Source of the DNA: a virus
Virus record (IMG/VR): IMGVR_UViG_3300036770_003480
Location: 1 to 36,433 of that record
DNA length: 36,433 nucleotides
Direction: 5' to 3' (one strand)
The notes under the pieces are model-generated. The model made no database searches. It was not told where the DNA came from and saw only the letters and a program-made list of their open reading frames with translations. Numbering within the stretch: the first letter of the stretch is position 1; every line of letters starts with the position of its first letter. Position numbers and translations under genes: made by a program. This document shows, piece by piece, positions 7,119 to 14,439 of this stretch.

Positions 7119-9580
7119 TATTCACTGAGTATTTCTACTATCTTACTTGCCGGTAACTCAGTGTGCTCAGATACCACCAAATTCAACGCATCTTCTTTAC
7201 TAAGACTTGGAAGTACTTTTTTGTATTCCTGTCTTAAAGTGTTTACATAATCATTATAATACCAATGCTCACTGACATCTGCATCACACTTGAATGGGAC
7301 AGCAGACACATCATCGATACATGTTTTCATGACTTGGGTTAGTTTTTTGGCAACTTGGTCTGCATTCTCTTTAGGGCATTCGCCAATTAATTCATCGTGC
7401 ACCGTTAAGAGAAGTTTAAACCCTAATCGATTTAACTCTTCATCTCTAAATAACTTATTCATGGCAATTTTAGCCATTGTAGCTGAGCCACCTTGTATTC
7501 TAGCATTAACACATTGACGTTCTGCTTGAGCAATAAACCCACCATTATTCTTAATTGTAATACCGTGTTTAGATGCTTCTTGAACTATTTTATCTATTTT
7601 TTCCCTGTCTCGCCCTGCTTCACGTAAACTTTTTTTATAGTTTACTATCAGGGGGTTTTCAGAACTGGTATTTTTTACACCCAGTATAGGATTAAAAGTA
7701 GAGTCTGATTCAGAAGTCTTCTTAAAATAAACTTCAAACTTAGGGAGTGAGATATCAGACAGTCTTCGTCTTCTTCCCCATAAGTCTTCAACATACCCAT
7801 GCTCCCTTGCAAAGGATATGGTTTCATCCATCCAACCTTTTACTTTAGGGAAAGAGTCATAGAATTCGTTAATAATTGCTTGAGCTTCTGGAATAGTGCT
7901 GCCAATACTCTCAGCAACAGCAGTAACACCTTGCCCATACATAATACCTAACAAAAGTGTTTTACAGGCATTACGTCTTTTTTTACCGTCAGGGTTAGGT
8001 GTTCCATCTTGAAGGTATTCCATATTATCCCAGTAATCATTTTTATAAACACTGCTAGCGATGGTGGCATATAAGTCTTTCCCATCTTTATAGGCTTGAA
8101 TCATATCCTCATCACCAGAATAATTTGATAGAAGTCTTGGTTCTTGTTGAGACCAATCAGAACCAACTAATACATAACCTTCTTTAGCTTTAAACATCAT
8201 GCGAATTTCTTTATTGGATGCTGGTAATTGTTGAAGGTTCGGGTCACTGGAACTGAATCGCCCAGTTGCTGCACCATATTGATTAAAGTGGCCATGAACC
8301 CTTCCATCGATAGGGTTTACCTTTTGAGGTAATGAATCGATAAAAGCATCTAATAGTTTAACTAATCCACGTCTTTCTAGGAGGAGTTTTGCCAAAGGCA
8401 ATTTAAGTGCCTTAAGAATGTCTTCCCCAGTTCCACGTGGACTTTCTTTACTTACTTGTCCTACTTCGATAACATCATATAGGAGAATAGCAAGTTGTGT
8501 AGGACTTCCTAAGTTGATTTCATCAGGTAATTGTTCCGATTTAGATTTACCTTCACCGTCACCTGCTTTATTTTTAGGTTTTTCATTTGCTTCTGGAGTA
8601 AGTCTCCATGCATCTATTTTAGATTGATATTTCTTTAATTCAGACGCTATTCTTTCATCTAAGTCATTTAACTTCTTGTGGTACTTAAGACTTAGTCTAT
8701 TTGCATAATCCTTGTCAAGTTCAATACCGGCAAGTTCCATTTCTGCAATAACACGAATAACAGGCATTTCAACATCACGGAAGAGGTTGTATACTTTAGA
8801 ATAACTTTCACTTTCCATGATTGGTTTTTGCCATTGATAAAGTTGGTATGTCATAAAGGCATCCGTTGCTGCGTACAGTGCGAAAACTTCAGGAGGAAAA
8901 ATAGCATACTCCTGCTTTTCAAAAAGCTGTTCGATAGAATACTTTTCTTGTTCTGAATCAATATGTAAAATATACTGATTCTTCAACCCTGCTTGTTCAT
9001 TTTCATCAATAAGCTTGGCCGCAATCATTGTATCCCAATAGCAAGGAACCTCAATGCCACAAGTTGTTTTTAAGACTTGAAAATCAAACTTAGCGTTGTG
9101 CATCAAGATTAATATCTGAGCATCAACAACTCGGCTTAATTCTTCTTTAAGCTCTTGTTCTGTAAGTTGGTCAGAAAGTTTTTCACCTGTTTTGTAGTCA
9201 ACATGGTTGACGGGAATATATGCTTTTTTACCTTTGGGGGTATAAAGACATAGACCCATTAACTTACATGTTAACGGGTCCAGGGAGTTGTTTGTTTCTG
9301 TATCAACTGCAAGGATATCGTTGGCGATAGATTGGCTAATATAGTCAGTCAAGTCTTTTCTTGTACGAATGACAATAACGTCATCCTTTTGTTTTTCAAG
9401 AGTCTTATTGACTTTTTCTGTTATTAAACCAATCTTCTCTTCAACAGATACCTTTTTAGATTTAATTCTTTTTTCAACTGTAACTTTTGGTTCTTTGGGA
9501 TTCTTAGCTTTTTCAACTAATTTTTTTGCTTGTTCTTTTGAGTCAGTAATTTCTAACTCAAGCCCAAAGAGATTAATCAT
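7118..9580 (-). CDS. polA: Family A DNA polymerase with 3-5 exonuclease (PolA)
   Basis: 820-residue replicative Pol I-type polymerase. The exonuclease motifs are DTE (about 93-95), NAKFD (162-166) and YAATD (236-240). The polymerase motifs are DWSQQEPR (motif A, about 475), RRNACKTLLLGIMYGQG (motif B, about 535-551) and VHDE (motif C, about 727-730). There is no 5-3 nuclease domain; the first 65 residues are a lysine-rich extension. The residue aligning with E. coli F762 in the O helix is Leu. The insert between motifs B and C (about residues 620-680, KKTSESDSTFNP to NNGGFIAQAERQCVNARIQGG) resembles that of SPO1-type phage polymerases. A TTG at 9583 is an alternative start; the ATG at 9580 is preferred. 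No good ribosome-binding site is seen for either. It lies 14 nt after the SSB stop codon, so it is probably co-transcribed. Confidence 0.97.
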   Translation of the reverse strand: MINLFGLELEITDSKEQAKKLVEKAKNPKEPKVTVEKRIKSKKVSVEEKIGLITEKVNKTLEKQKDDVIVIRTRKDLTDYISQSIANDILAVDTETNNSLDPLTCKLMGLCLYTPKGKKAYIPVNHVDYKTGEKLSDQLTEQELKEELSRVVDAQILILMHNAKFDFQVLKTTCGIEVPCYWDTMIAAKLIDENEQAGLKNQYILHIDSEQEKYSIEQLFEKQEYAIFPPEVFALYAATDAFMTYQLYQWQKPIMESESYSKVYNLFRDVEMPVIRVIAEMELAGIELDKDYANRLSLKYHKKLNDLDERIASELKKYQSKIDAWRLTPEANEKPKNKAGDGEGKSKSEQLPDEINLGSPTQLAILLYDVIEVGQVSKESPRGTGEDILKALKLPLAKLLLERRGLVKLLDAFIDSLPQKVNPIDGRVHGHFNQYGAATGRFSSSDPNLQQLPASNKEIRMMFKAKEGYVLVGSDWSQQEPRLLSNYSGDEDMIQAYKDGKDLYATIASSVYKNDYWDNMEYLQDGTPNPDGKKRRNACKTLLLGIMYGQGVTAVAESIGSTIPEAQAIINEFYDSFPKVKGWMDETISFAREHGYVEDLWGRRRRLSDISLPKFEVYFKKTSESDSTFNPILGVKNTSSENPLIVNYKKSLREAGRDREKIDKIVQEASKHGITIKNNGGFIAQAERQCVNARIQGGSATMAKIAMNKLFRDEELNRLGFKLLLTVHDELIGECPKENADQVAKKLTQVMKTCIDDVSAVPFKCDADVSEHWYYNDYVNTLRQEYKKVLPSLSKEDALNLVVSEHTELPASKIVEILSE

Positions 9581-9594
9581 CAATAATTACCAGG

Positions 9595-10404
9595 TTAAAA
9601 TTTATAACGTTGCGGTCTACCTTCAGTAGGATTAACTGAACCTTGTGGGTTAGTGTCTACTGTAGGTGCAGATGTTGGTTGTTGCGGAACAAAACTAGTT
9701 GTAGAAGTATTTGTAGCAACAGGGCCAGTGTAACTTTGACCTTGAGGTTGATTTGTACTTTCAACCCGTGGGAAATCACCTGTTTGTAAGAAACTGTTAA
9801 TTTCTGCTTCAGTTTTCACTAAATAGAAGTTTCCAGCAATTTTGAACCCTTCAAAATCTGAGAAGTCTTTAAAATAAACTTCAGGTTTATAGATAGGTGA
9901 GGTTTCAGGAATATAGATAGCGTCGTAGTCTGTCTTCATACTTCCACGTGCACCTCTACGTTTAATTTTAAAGATGTGGTTTGTTAAGTCACCGTACTCA
10001 TCTAAAAGTGATTTAATCTTACGTGCAAAGTTTGCTGGACGTTCCCAGACTCTTGCCTTAGGGACAACACGACCATTTCCGTCTTTGACATATTCTACAA
10101 GTTTGATAAAAAATTTATCAACAACTTTATCACCAGCAAGGCAAAGTGGGCATTTAGAAACTGGGTCACCCGCTTCACGCAAGCAAGAGACACGTCTAAA
10201 TATTTCTTTACCGTCTTTGTTCGTTGTTTTAATAACGTGAACTGTCACGATATTGAATTCTTGGGCGGAGGTGTAAGGAAAACGAACAATCGCTTCATCT
10301 CCATCATCTTTGAGTGAAAAGTAATCTACTTTATATTCCTTAGTGGATTTATTAGTAGGTTTGCTCTTCAAGTTTTCGTAATCTGCATAACTAATGTTTG
10401 CCAT
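9595..10404 (-). CDS. Single-stranded DNA-binding protein, T4 gp32-like with zinc site
   Basis: 269-residue protein covering ssDNA at the fork and in recombination. A gp32-like layout is visible: a basic N-terminal arm (residues 1-25), a core with C74, C85 and C88 (the last two in SKCPLC) plus upstream H56, close to the H, Cx9Cx2C zinc site of T4 gp32. A basic region (KIKRRGARGS, about 146-155) and conserved aromatics follow (YFKDFSDFEGFKIAGNFYLV). The last 60 residues are a low-complexity Gln/Thr/Pro/Ser linker. It ends in GRPQRYKF rather than the acidic tip usual for SSBs, so tail-mediated partner binding may differ. The ribosome-binding site AAGAGG precedes the ATG at 10404. It is the gene before polA. 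Confidence 0.87.
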   Translation of the reverse strand: MANISYADYENLKSKPTNKSTKEYKVDYFSLKDDGDEAIVRFPYTSAQEFNIVTVHVIKTTNKDGKEIFRRVSCLREAGDPVSKCPLCLAGDKVVDKFFIKLVEYVKDGNGRVVPKARVWERPANFARKIKSLLDEYGDLTNHIFKIKRRGARGSMKTDYDAIYIPETSPIYKPEVYFKDFSDFEGFKIAGNFYLVKTEAEINSFLQTGDFPRVESTNQPQGQSYTGPVATNTSTTSFVPQQPTSAPTVDTNPQGSVNPTEGRPQRYKF

Positions 10405-10428
10405 AAATTTCCTCTTAATGTTTAGTTT

Positions 10429-10605
10429 TTAGTCTTGTGTTTCGTCTGTAGTAGGTTGTGTAGAAGCTGCTTGAGCATTAGCAAGTTGTTTTTCTGCTTG
10501 GGCACGAATGTTACCAATCAAAGCAGCTACTTGAACAAATGGTAATTGCGATAACGCATTTAACACTGCTTGCACTTCTTCAACTTTAAGTTCTAAGTTT
10601 AGCAT
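10429..10605 (-). CDS. Small unknown protein between primase and SSB
   Basis: 58-residue protein with an AAAGGAG ribosome-binding site 7 nt before its ATG, so it is very likely translated. It is helical: LELKVEEVQAVLNALSQL, then FVQVAALIGNIRAQAEKQL, then a short polar tail. The pattern suggests two amphipathic helices, possibly a helical hairpin or oligomer. I do not know a function. Between primase and SSB, it could be a small replisome adaptor. A variant AGTTGTATATT element lies 22 nt upstream, so it heads the small-protein, SSB and polA transcript. Confidence 0.85.
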   Translation of the reverse strand: MLNLELKVEEVQAVLNALSQLPFVQVAALIGNIRAQAEKQLANAQAASTQPTTDETQD

Positions 10606-10627
10606 AGATGTTTCTCCTTTCTATATT

Positions 10628-10638
10628 AATATACAACT
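10628..10638 (-). promoter_or_regulatory. AGTTGTATATT variant element before the 58-residue gene
   Basis: Same one-base variant as the copy before dnaN, in the gap after the primase stop codon. AAATA precedes it and no -35 box is visible. It ends 22 nt before the ATG, and the ribosome-binding site AAAGGAG stays in the leader. Confidence 0.5.
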
Positions 10639-10668
10639 TATTTTTAGTATTTGCAACTAAGTCATAAA

Positions 10669-11679
10669 TTAATTATTCCTCTTTTCCATATATTGAGTAT
10701 TTAATGCATGGTAATCTACACCAGCATCTATTAGTAATTGTATAAACTGTTCTTTATCTAAATCATTGACATCTTTACCTTCAGGCAATCTCACTACATC
10801 TATAAAAACATCTTTTCTGATATTCTTCATAAATCTTTGAACAGCACGATTTCCCGCTTCATCCCCGTCAAATGCTAGTATATAATGTCTAACATTACTT
10901 TTATTAAAGATTTCAAATTGCTTTGGTGTTATTCCTACACCGAAGGTAGCAACAGATGCCAGACCGAATGATAAACAAGTTAATGCGTTTATCTGACTTT
11001 CTACCACCACCGCATGCTGTATATCTTTTTCTTTAATAAAATTCATTAGATAGATTGGTTTCTCTTTATCTGCATCGATGATAAATGTTTTGTCTTTTAC
11101 TGAACGTCTTGTTAACATGTACAGTTTACCCCGTTCATCCCATACAGGAAATACAATACTTGAAGTCTTGGGGTCATACTTTACTTTAAACATTTCACAA
11201 ACTTCTTTTGAAAGTTTTCTTTTTTCCATATAAGGATGATGAGGTTCAAATGTATCTAATATTGATTCATTTAAGTAATCATCATATCCAGTTGAATTAA
11301 GGCCGAGGTCAATGGTAGGAAGGTAAAGTTCTTTCTCTACGAAAGTATTTCCATACCTTTCTAATAACCAGGACTTTCCAAACTCTTCCGTCTGTTCAAA
11401 GCATCCAGCTACAAACTTATTAAATGAACCGTGTGCATTACACACAAAGCAATGGTAATCACCTTCTTTGAAATCATTATGTTCAGTACCAAATACCGTA
11501 CATGCAGGTTTCTTTTCTTTGTGGTCAGCATGGAATGGACAAGTTACTACAAAGTTATCACCACGTTTGATGATATCTCGTAAGTACATATCACCTCTGT
11601 CTGAGGTTTCTTGTCTTATTTGTTCAAGGATTTTTTCAATGGGTTCGTCTATATAACGTGACTCATTTATTTTAATCAT
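10669..11679 (-). CDS. dnaG: DNA primase, DnaG type
   Basis: 336-residue primase that makes RNA primers for the lagging strand. The N-terminal CHC2 zinc domain has C47-PF-H50 and C77-FV-C80. A TOPRIM catalytic domain follows, with E227 in VVVESQINAL and D271-G-D273 in LAFDGDEAGNRAV. It is shorter than bacterial DnaG (about 600) and lacks a helicase-binding C-terminal domain, as usual in phages that encode a separate helicase. The start ATG at 11679 overlaps the dnaB stop codon as TAATG, so the pair is translationally coupled. It should work with the DnaB encoded just upstream. Confidence 0.95.
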   Translation of the reverse strand: MIKINESRYIDEPIEKILEQIRQETSDRGDMYLRDIIKRGDNFVVTCPFHADHKEKKPACTVFGTEHNDFKEGDYHCFVCNAHGSFNKFVAGCFEQTEEFGKSWLLERYGNTFVEKELYLPTIDLGLNSTGYDDYLNESILDTFEPHHPYMEKRKLSKEVCEMFKVKYDPKTSSIVFPVWDERGKLYMLTRRSVKDKTFIIDADKEKPIYLMNFIKEKDIQHAVVVESQINALTCLSFGLASVATFGVGITPKQFEIFNKSNVRHYILAFDGDEAGNRAVQRFMKNIRKDVFIDVVRLPEGKDVNDLDKEQFIQLLIDAGVDYHALNTQYMEKRNN

Positions 11680-12980
11680 TAAAACACATCCTCTTCAGCA
11701 GGTTCTCTTTGTGGGGAACTTGGGCTTGGTGGAACTAAATACTCACTACTTTCAGAAGGTTGGAAAGATTGTTCTCCACCTTCAATCTCTTCAGGGATAA
11801 AAGTGAATTCACCCTTATTGAAGTCTGCCAAGTAAGATAAGACCTTACCATTAGCACTGTCACGTGATTTGACCAAGTTTAACTTGATAATGTCTTCATC
11901 ACGTTCTAAGAATATAATACATGTGCTATCTTGACCAATTCGGTCTGACTGTGCGATTTGTGTTGTGTCAACACCTCCACCTTCGTTCTTAGTTCTGTTT
12001 TGTTGAGAAACAGAAACAATAGGAACACGTTTAAGAACTTGGAGATTCTTTAAGTCTTTTGAGATGTTAGCGGCTTTTTCAACTGGAGTCTTACCATGTC
12101 TGTGGTCTTCTAATAAAGATAGTTGGTCCACAAATAGGATATCCAATTCTTCTTTTTCAATAAACAAACGTAATGCATTAACATCAGCAGGACCATTAAT
12201 CATGTTAGGTGTTAATACTTTAAGGGAACCTGTAAACATTTCAGGTAATTGTTGAATAAATTGTTCGTACTCTGCCTGGACAGAAATATTACCGTGAATC
12301 AAACTACCATTGGCAATATGACCAACTAAAGTATCAATACGATAACCAACCTTACGTTCACTCATTTCTCCAGAGTAAATACCTACTTTAAGACCCTGCT
12401 TAGCTGCTGCTGCAGCACACTTTAAAAGAATCCAAGATTTACCGTAGTTAGTACGAGCAACAATAGTTGCAAGTTCTTCATGTCTATCCCAACCACCAAT
12501 AATATGGTCAAGCTCTTTAAAACCTGTAGGAATATAGTACTTGGTAAAATCTTTCGTTCTTTCTAAGTATGCATCATAGCGTGATGTATCTCTAAGAATA
12601 TCTACAGACTGTAAAGAAACACCTACATAAAAGTTTTCAGCTTCTTGTTGATATAAACTTGTTGCTTCATCAACCTTACCATTCATAAGTAAAGTTCTAA
12701 TCTTATTAAAGACTTCTGCAAGTTTTCTTTTCTTATAATCTGTAAATAATTCTTCAATAAGATAATGAGGTGTTTCATTTACTTTAATAACCTCAAAATC
12801 AGGGAAAGAAGAAAGGAAGGTTTCCATGTCTGGAACATTCCCATAACGGTCAAGATGTCTTTTAACATAACTAAATTCACCCTTGTAATCACTGAAATGA
12901 TTATCAGTAAGATTGTTTAAAACAATTAAGGACGTATCCTTTGAGTTTAGTATGTAATTTAAAAACTGTAATTGAATCAT
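11679..12980 (-). CDS. dnaB: Replicative DNA helicase, DnaB type
   Basis: 433-residue hexameric fork helicase. The N-terminal about 120 residues form the helical primase-interacting domain. A RecA-like domain follows with the Walker A variant ARTNYGKSW (175-183), Walker B ILFVDQLSL (281-289), and SVSQQNR (323-329) close to the DnaB motif H3. The C-terminal tail (about 405-433) is rich in Pro, Ser and Glu and probably disordered. The start ATG at 12980 has AAGAGGTG before it and an AGTTGTATAAT element ending 22 nt upstream. Its stop overlaps the primase start. The loader ATPase gene lies one gene upstream, separated by a small membrane protein gene. Confidence 0.95.
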   Translation of the reverse strand: MIQLQFLNYILNSKDTSLIVLNNLTDNHFSDYKGEFSYVKRHLDRYGNVPDMETFLSSFPDFEVIKVNETPHYLIEELFTDYKKRKLAEVFNKIRTLLMNGKVDEATSLYQQEAENFYVGVSLQSVDILRDTSRYDAYLERTKDFTKYYIPTGFKELDHIIGGWDRHEELATIVARTNYGKSWILLKCAAAAAKQGLKVGIYSGEMSERKVGYRIDTLVGHIANGSLIHGNISVQAEYEQFIQQLPEMFTGSLKVLTPNMINGPADVNALRLFIEKEELDILFVDQLSLLEDHRHGKTPVEKAANISKDLKNLQVLKRVPIVSVSQQNRTKNEGGGVDTTQIAQSDRIGQDSTCIIFLERDEDIIKLNLVKSRDSANGKVLSYLADFNKGEFTFIPEEIEGGEQSFQPSESSEYLVPPSPSSPQREPAEEDVF

Positions 12981-13002
12981 CAGTTAACACCTCTTCCGGT
13001 TA

Positions 13003-13013
13003 ATTATACAACT
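13003..13013 (-). promoter_or_regulatory. AGTTGTATAAT element before dnaB
   Basis: Exact copy in the 33-nt gap between the 91-residue membrane protein gene and dnaB, with no -35 box. It ends 22 nt before the dnaB ATG. TTAAC and GTTAA flank the ribosome-binding site just downstream and could pair, but the first arm would lie upstream of the predicted transcript start. Confidence 0.65.
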
Positions 13014-13289
13014 TTATTGTAAATATTCTTCTTCATCTAAATCTTGTTGTGTCATTGCTGCAACAACACTTGCCACTAATAAAGCACGTCGGTAAAGAGC
13101 GTACTCGAACACAATGTCAAGTAACACGGCACCTAAAATAAGTGAGTTAATGATTACATAAATTAATGCATTTAAACTAACTTGATTTAAGGCACTTAAC
13201 GAAAGTTGATACAGAATACCACTTCCAACTAATAATAACACTAAGTCAAACACTAACGACATAAAATACTTTCTTTTAATAATTTTCAT
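13014..13289 (-). CDS. Small two-helix membrane protein next to helicase loader
   Basis: 91-residue integral membrane protein of unknown function. A basic N-terminus (KIIKRKYF) is followed by a transmembrane helix at about 9-28 (MSLVFDLVLLLVGSGILYQL) and a second at about 40-60. An amphipathic helix lies at 64-80, and an acidic tail ends QQDLDEEEYLQ. The ATG at 13289 overlaps the TGA of the helicase-loader gene as ATGA, so the two are translationally coupled. Coupling to the loader and position before dnaB are unusual for a membrane protein. It may tether the phage replisome to the membrane, or may simply be an inserted host-takeover or lysis-related gene. Confidence 0.8.
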   Translation of the reverse strand: MKIIKRKYFMSLVFDLVLLLVGSGILYQLSLSALNQVSLNALIYVIINSLILGAVLLDIVFEYALYRRALLVASVVAAMTQQDLDEEEYLQ

Positions 13290-13906
13290 AATTTGAATAT
13301 CCTTTTATCCTGTCCTTTTAATTCTATACTGTGTGACGTTTTTGAGATTCTGGAATGTAATCTTTTTCCTACTGCCCTCAATAATTCGTCGTCGGTGAGA
13401 TTGGATGTATATATGTTTGTTTTTCCGGCATCTATTCTAGCATTAATTAAACTAAAAATATTCTCCCTCTCAAACTCTGTCATACCTTTTGTTCCAACCT
13501 CATCCCAGATAACAATGTCTGCTGTCAACACATTCTTCTTTATATAACTTACGTACTCATTCTTCTCGTCGATATTATCCTTGATAGCAAGCATGTATCT
13601 TGGAACACTAATGAATAAGGCTCTACACTTTAACTCTGTTTTTAACCATATTTTATCAAAGTATGCTTGAACCATCCTTATGGACCAAGAAGTTTTACCA
13701 TTTCCGCAGATAGTTGAATGGATGTACAAATGATGTCCACCATTAACAAAGTCTACTATAGATTCTTCTATCAACTTTAATTCAGCAAATTCTGCTTTGT
13801 CAGAAGAATCACTATCTAACCTTAAATCTATTCTTTTCTTTTGTTTATCGGAAAGGAGAGCTTTTTTATACAGGTAATCTAATTTAAATTGTTTTATATC
13901 TGTCAT
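13286..13906 (-). CDS. DnaC/DnaI-like helicase loader ATPase
   Basis: 206-residue AAA+ protein expected to load the DnaB helicase. The Walker A is STICGNGKTS (64-73) and the Walker B is IVIWDEVG (about 131-138). A sensor 1-like NIYTSNLTDDEL lies at about 164-175, and arginines at KRLHSRISKT (181-190) could be the sensor or finger region. The N-terminal 45 residues are charged and would carry the helicase-binding part. The first possible start is the ATG at 13906; in-frame TAA TAA lies just upstream. The ATG is only 5 nt after a CGTTGTATAAT element and has no Shine-Dalgarno within 30 nt, so the mRNA may be leaderless. Its stop overlaps the membrane protein gene. Confidence 0.87.
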   Translation of the reverse strand: MTDIKQFKLDYLYKKALLSDKQKKRIDLRLDSDSSDKAEFAELKLIEESIVDFVNGGHHLYIHSTICGNGKTSWSIRMVQAYFDKIWLKTELKCRALFISVPRYMLAIKDNIDEKNEYVSYIKKNVLTADIVIWDEVGTKGMTEFERENIFSLINARIDAGKTNIYTSNLTDDELLRAVGKRLHSRISKTSHSIELKGQDKRIFKL

Positions 13907-13911
13907 ATCTT

Positions 13912-13922
13912 ATTATACAACG
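13912..13922 (-). promoter_or_regulatory. CGTTGTATAAT element directly before the helicase-loader ATG
   Basis: Ten of eleven bases match the element and the -10 hexamer is perfect. It ends exactly 5 nt before the ATG, so transcription would start at or within one base of the start codon. The same spacing occurs at 32434-32444. A GTTATTT-AAA-AAATAAC hairpin (13922-13938) and an AAGGAGG (13939-13945) lie just upstream. Confidence 0.6.
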
Positions 13923-13958
13923 TTATTTTTTAAATAACCCTCCTTCCGTTAATTTTTA

Positions 13959-14034
13959 TGGCACCCCGAGCAGGAATCGAACCTGCGACCAACAGCTTAG
14001 AAGGCTGATGCTCTATCCACTGAGCTACCGGGGT
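13959..14034 (-). tRNA. tRNA-Arg (anticodon UCU)
   Basis: 76 nt with encoded CCA. The acceptor ACCCCGG pairs with TCGGGGT, the D stem is GCTC/GAGC, and the anticodon stem TCAGC/GCTGT closes the loop CTTCTAA with anticodon TCT. The T arm is GCAGG-TTCGATT-CCTGC. It reads AGA and AGG, common arginine codons in AT-rich phages. It is the last RNA of the tRNA transcript. Confidence 0.96.
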
Positions 14035-14076
14035 ATGCTCAAGAGAGTAGTTTTAAGACATGCTCAGGTCCTCATA

Positions 14077-14244
14077 TTAAAAGATGGCTAATAAACCAAA
14101 TCCAATTAACACTAAGGTAATCCCCATCATGAGGATTTTAAAGAAATATCCTACTAAGCTATCTGGAGCACTGTCTGGAGTTAAGTTCCAATACATGAAA
14201 CCAACACCGGCTAAAGCAATAATCGCACCGATAATTAAATCCAT
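14077..14244 (-). CDS. 55-residue membrane protein between tRNA genes
   Basis: Short protein with an AAAGGA ribosome-binding site before its ATG at 14244. It has two hydrophobic segments: about residues 2-19 (DLIIGAIIALAGVGFMYW) and 36-55 (FKILMMGITLVLIGFGLLAI), joined by a polar loop NLTPDSAPDSLVG. It is probably a helical-hairpin membrane protein. No family is recognised. It lies between tRNA-Thr and tRNA-Arg and would be co-transcribed with them from the strong promoter at 14440-14468. Its expression early in infection and in the membrane is compatible with superinfection exclusion or a holin-like role, but neither is shown. Confidence 0.75.
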   Translation of the reverse strand: MDLIIGAIIALAGVGFMYWNLTPDSAPDSLVGYFFKILMMGITLVLIGFGLLAIF

Positions 14245-14272
14245 ATAATATCCTTTCTTTTAATTTTTAATC

Positions 14273-14348
14273 TGGTGCCGTCAATAGGACTCGAACCTAC
14301 AACCTATTGATTACAAATCAATTGCTCTGCCAATTGAGCTATGACGGC
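14273..14348 (-). tRNA. tRNA-Thr (anticodon UGU)
   Basis: 76 nt with encoded CCA. The acceptor GCCGTCA pairs with TGACGGC, the D stem is GCTC/GAGC, and the anticodon stem ATTGA/TCAAT closes the loop TTTGTAA with anticodon TGT. The T arm is GTAGG-TTCGAGT-CCTAT with one G-U pair. It reads ACA, a frequent threonine codon in the genes of this window. Confidence 0.96.
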
Positions 14349-14353
14349 ATATA

Positions 14354-14428
14354 TGGTCCTCTCGGGAAGAGTCGAACTTCCATCTCGCCCTTATAAGGAG
14401 CTTGCTCTGACCCCTGAGCTACGAGAGG
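14354..14428 (-). tRNA. tRNA-Ile (anticodon UAU)
   Basis: 75 nt with encoded CCA. The acceptor CCTCTCG pairs perfectly with CGAGAGG, the D stem is GCTC/GAGC, and the T arm is GGAAG-TTCGACT-CTTCC. The anticodon loop is CTTATAA with anticodon TAT. Its stem AGCTC/GGGCG has a G-U pair and one A-G mismatch at the outer end. A UAU anticodon reads AUA directly. Most bacteria instead read AUA with a CAU tRNA modified to lysidine, so this tRNA is unusual and would free the phage from that modification. Confidence 0.88.
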
Positions 14429-14439
14429 CTTACATAACT

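Noticed and set aside
9581-9583. TTG start codon for polA one codon upstream
   Set aside because: The ATG at 9580 follows directly, and neither has a clear Shine-Dalgarno that would favour TTG.
14354-14428. Reading the tRNA anticodon as AUA (Tyr) with the loop shifted by one base
   Set aside because: The shift breaks two stem pairs and puts a poor base at position 32; the UAU reading keeps U33 and a usable stem.
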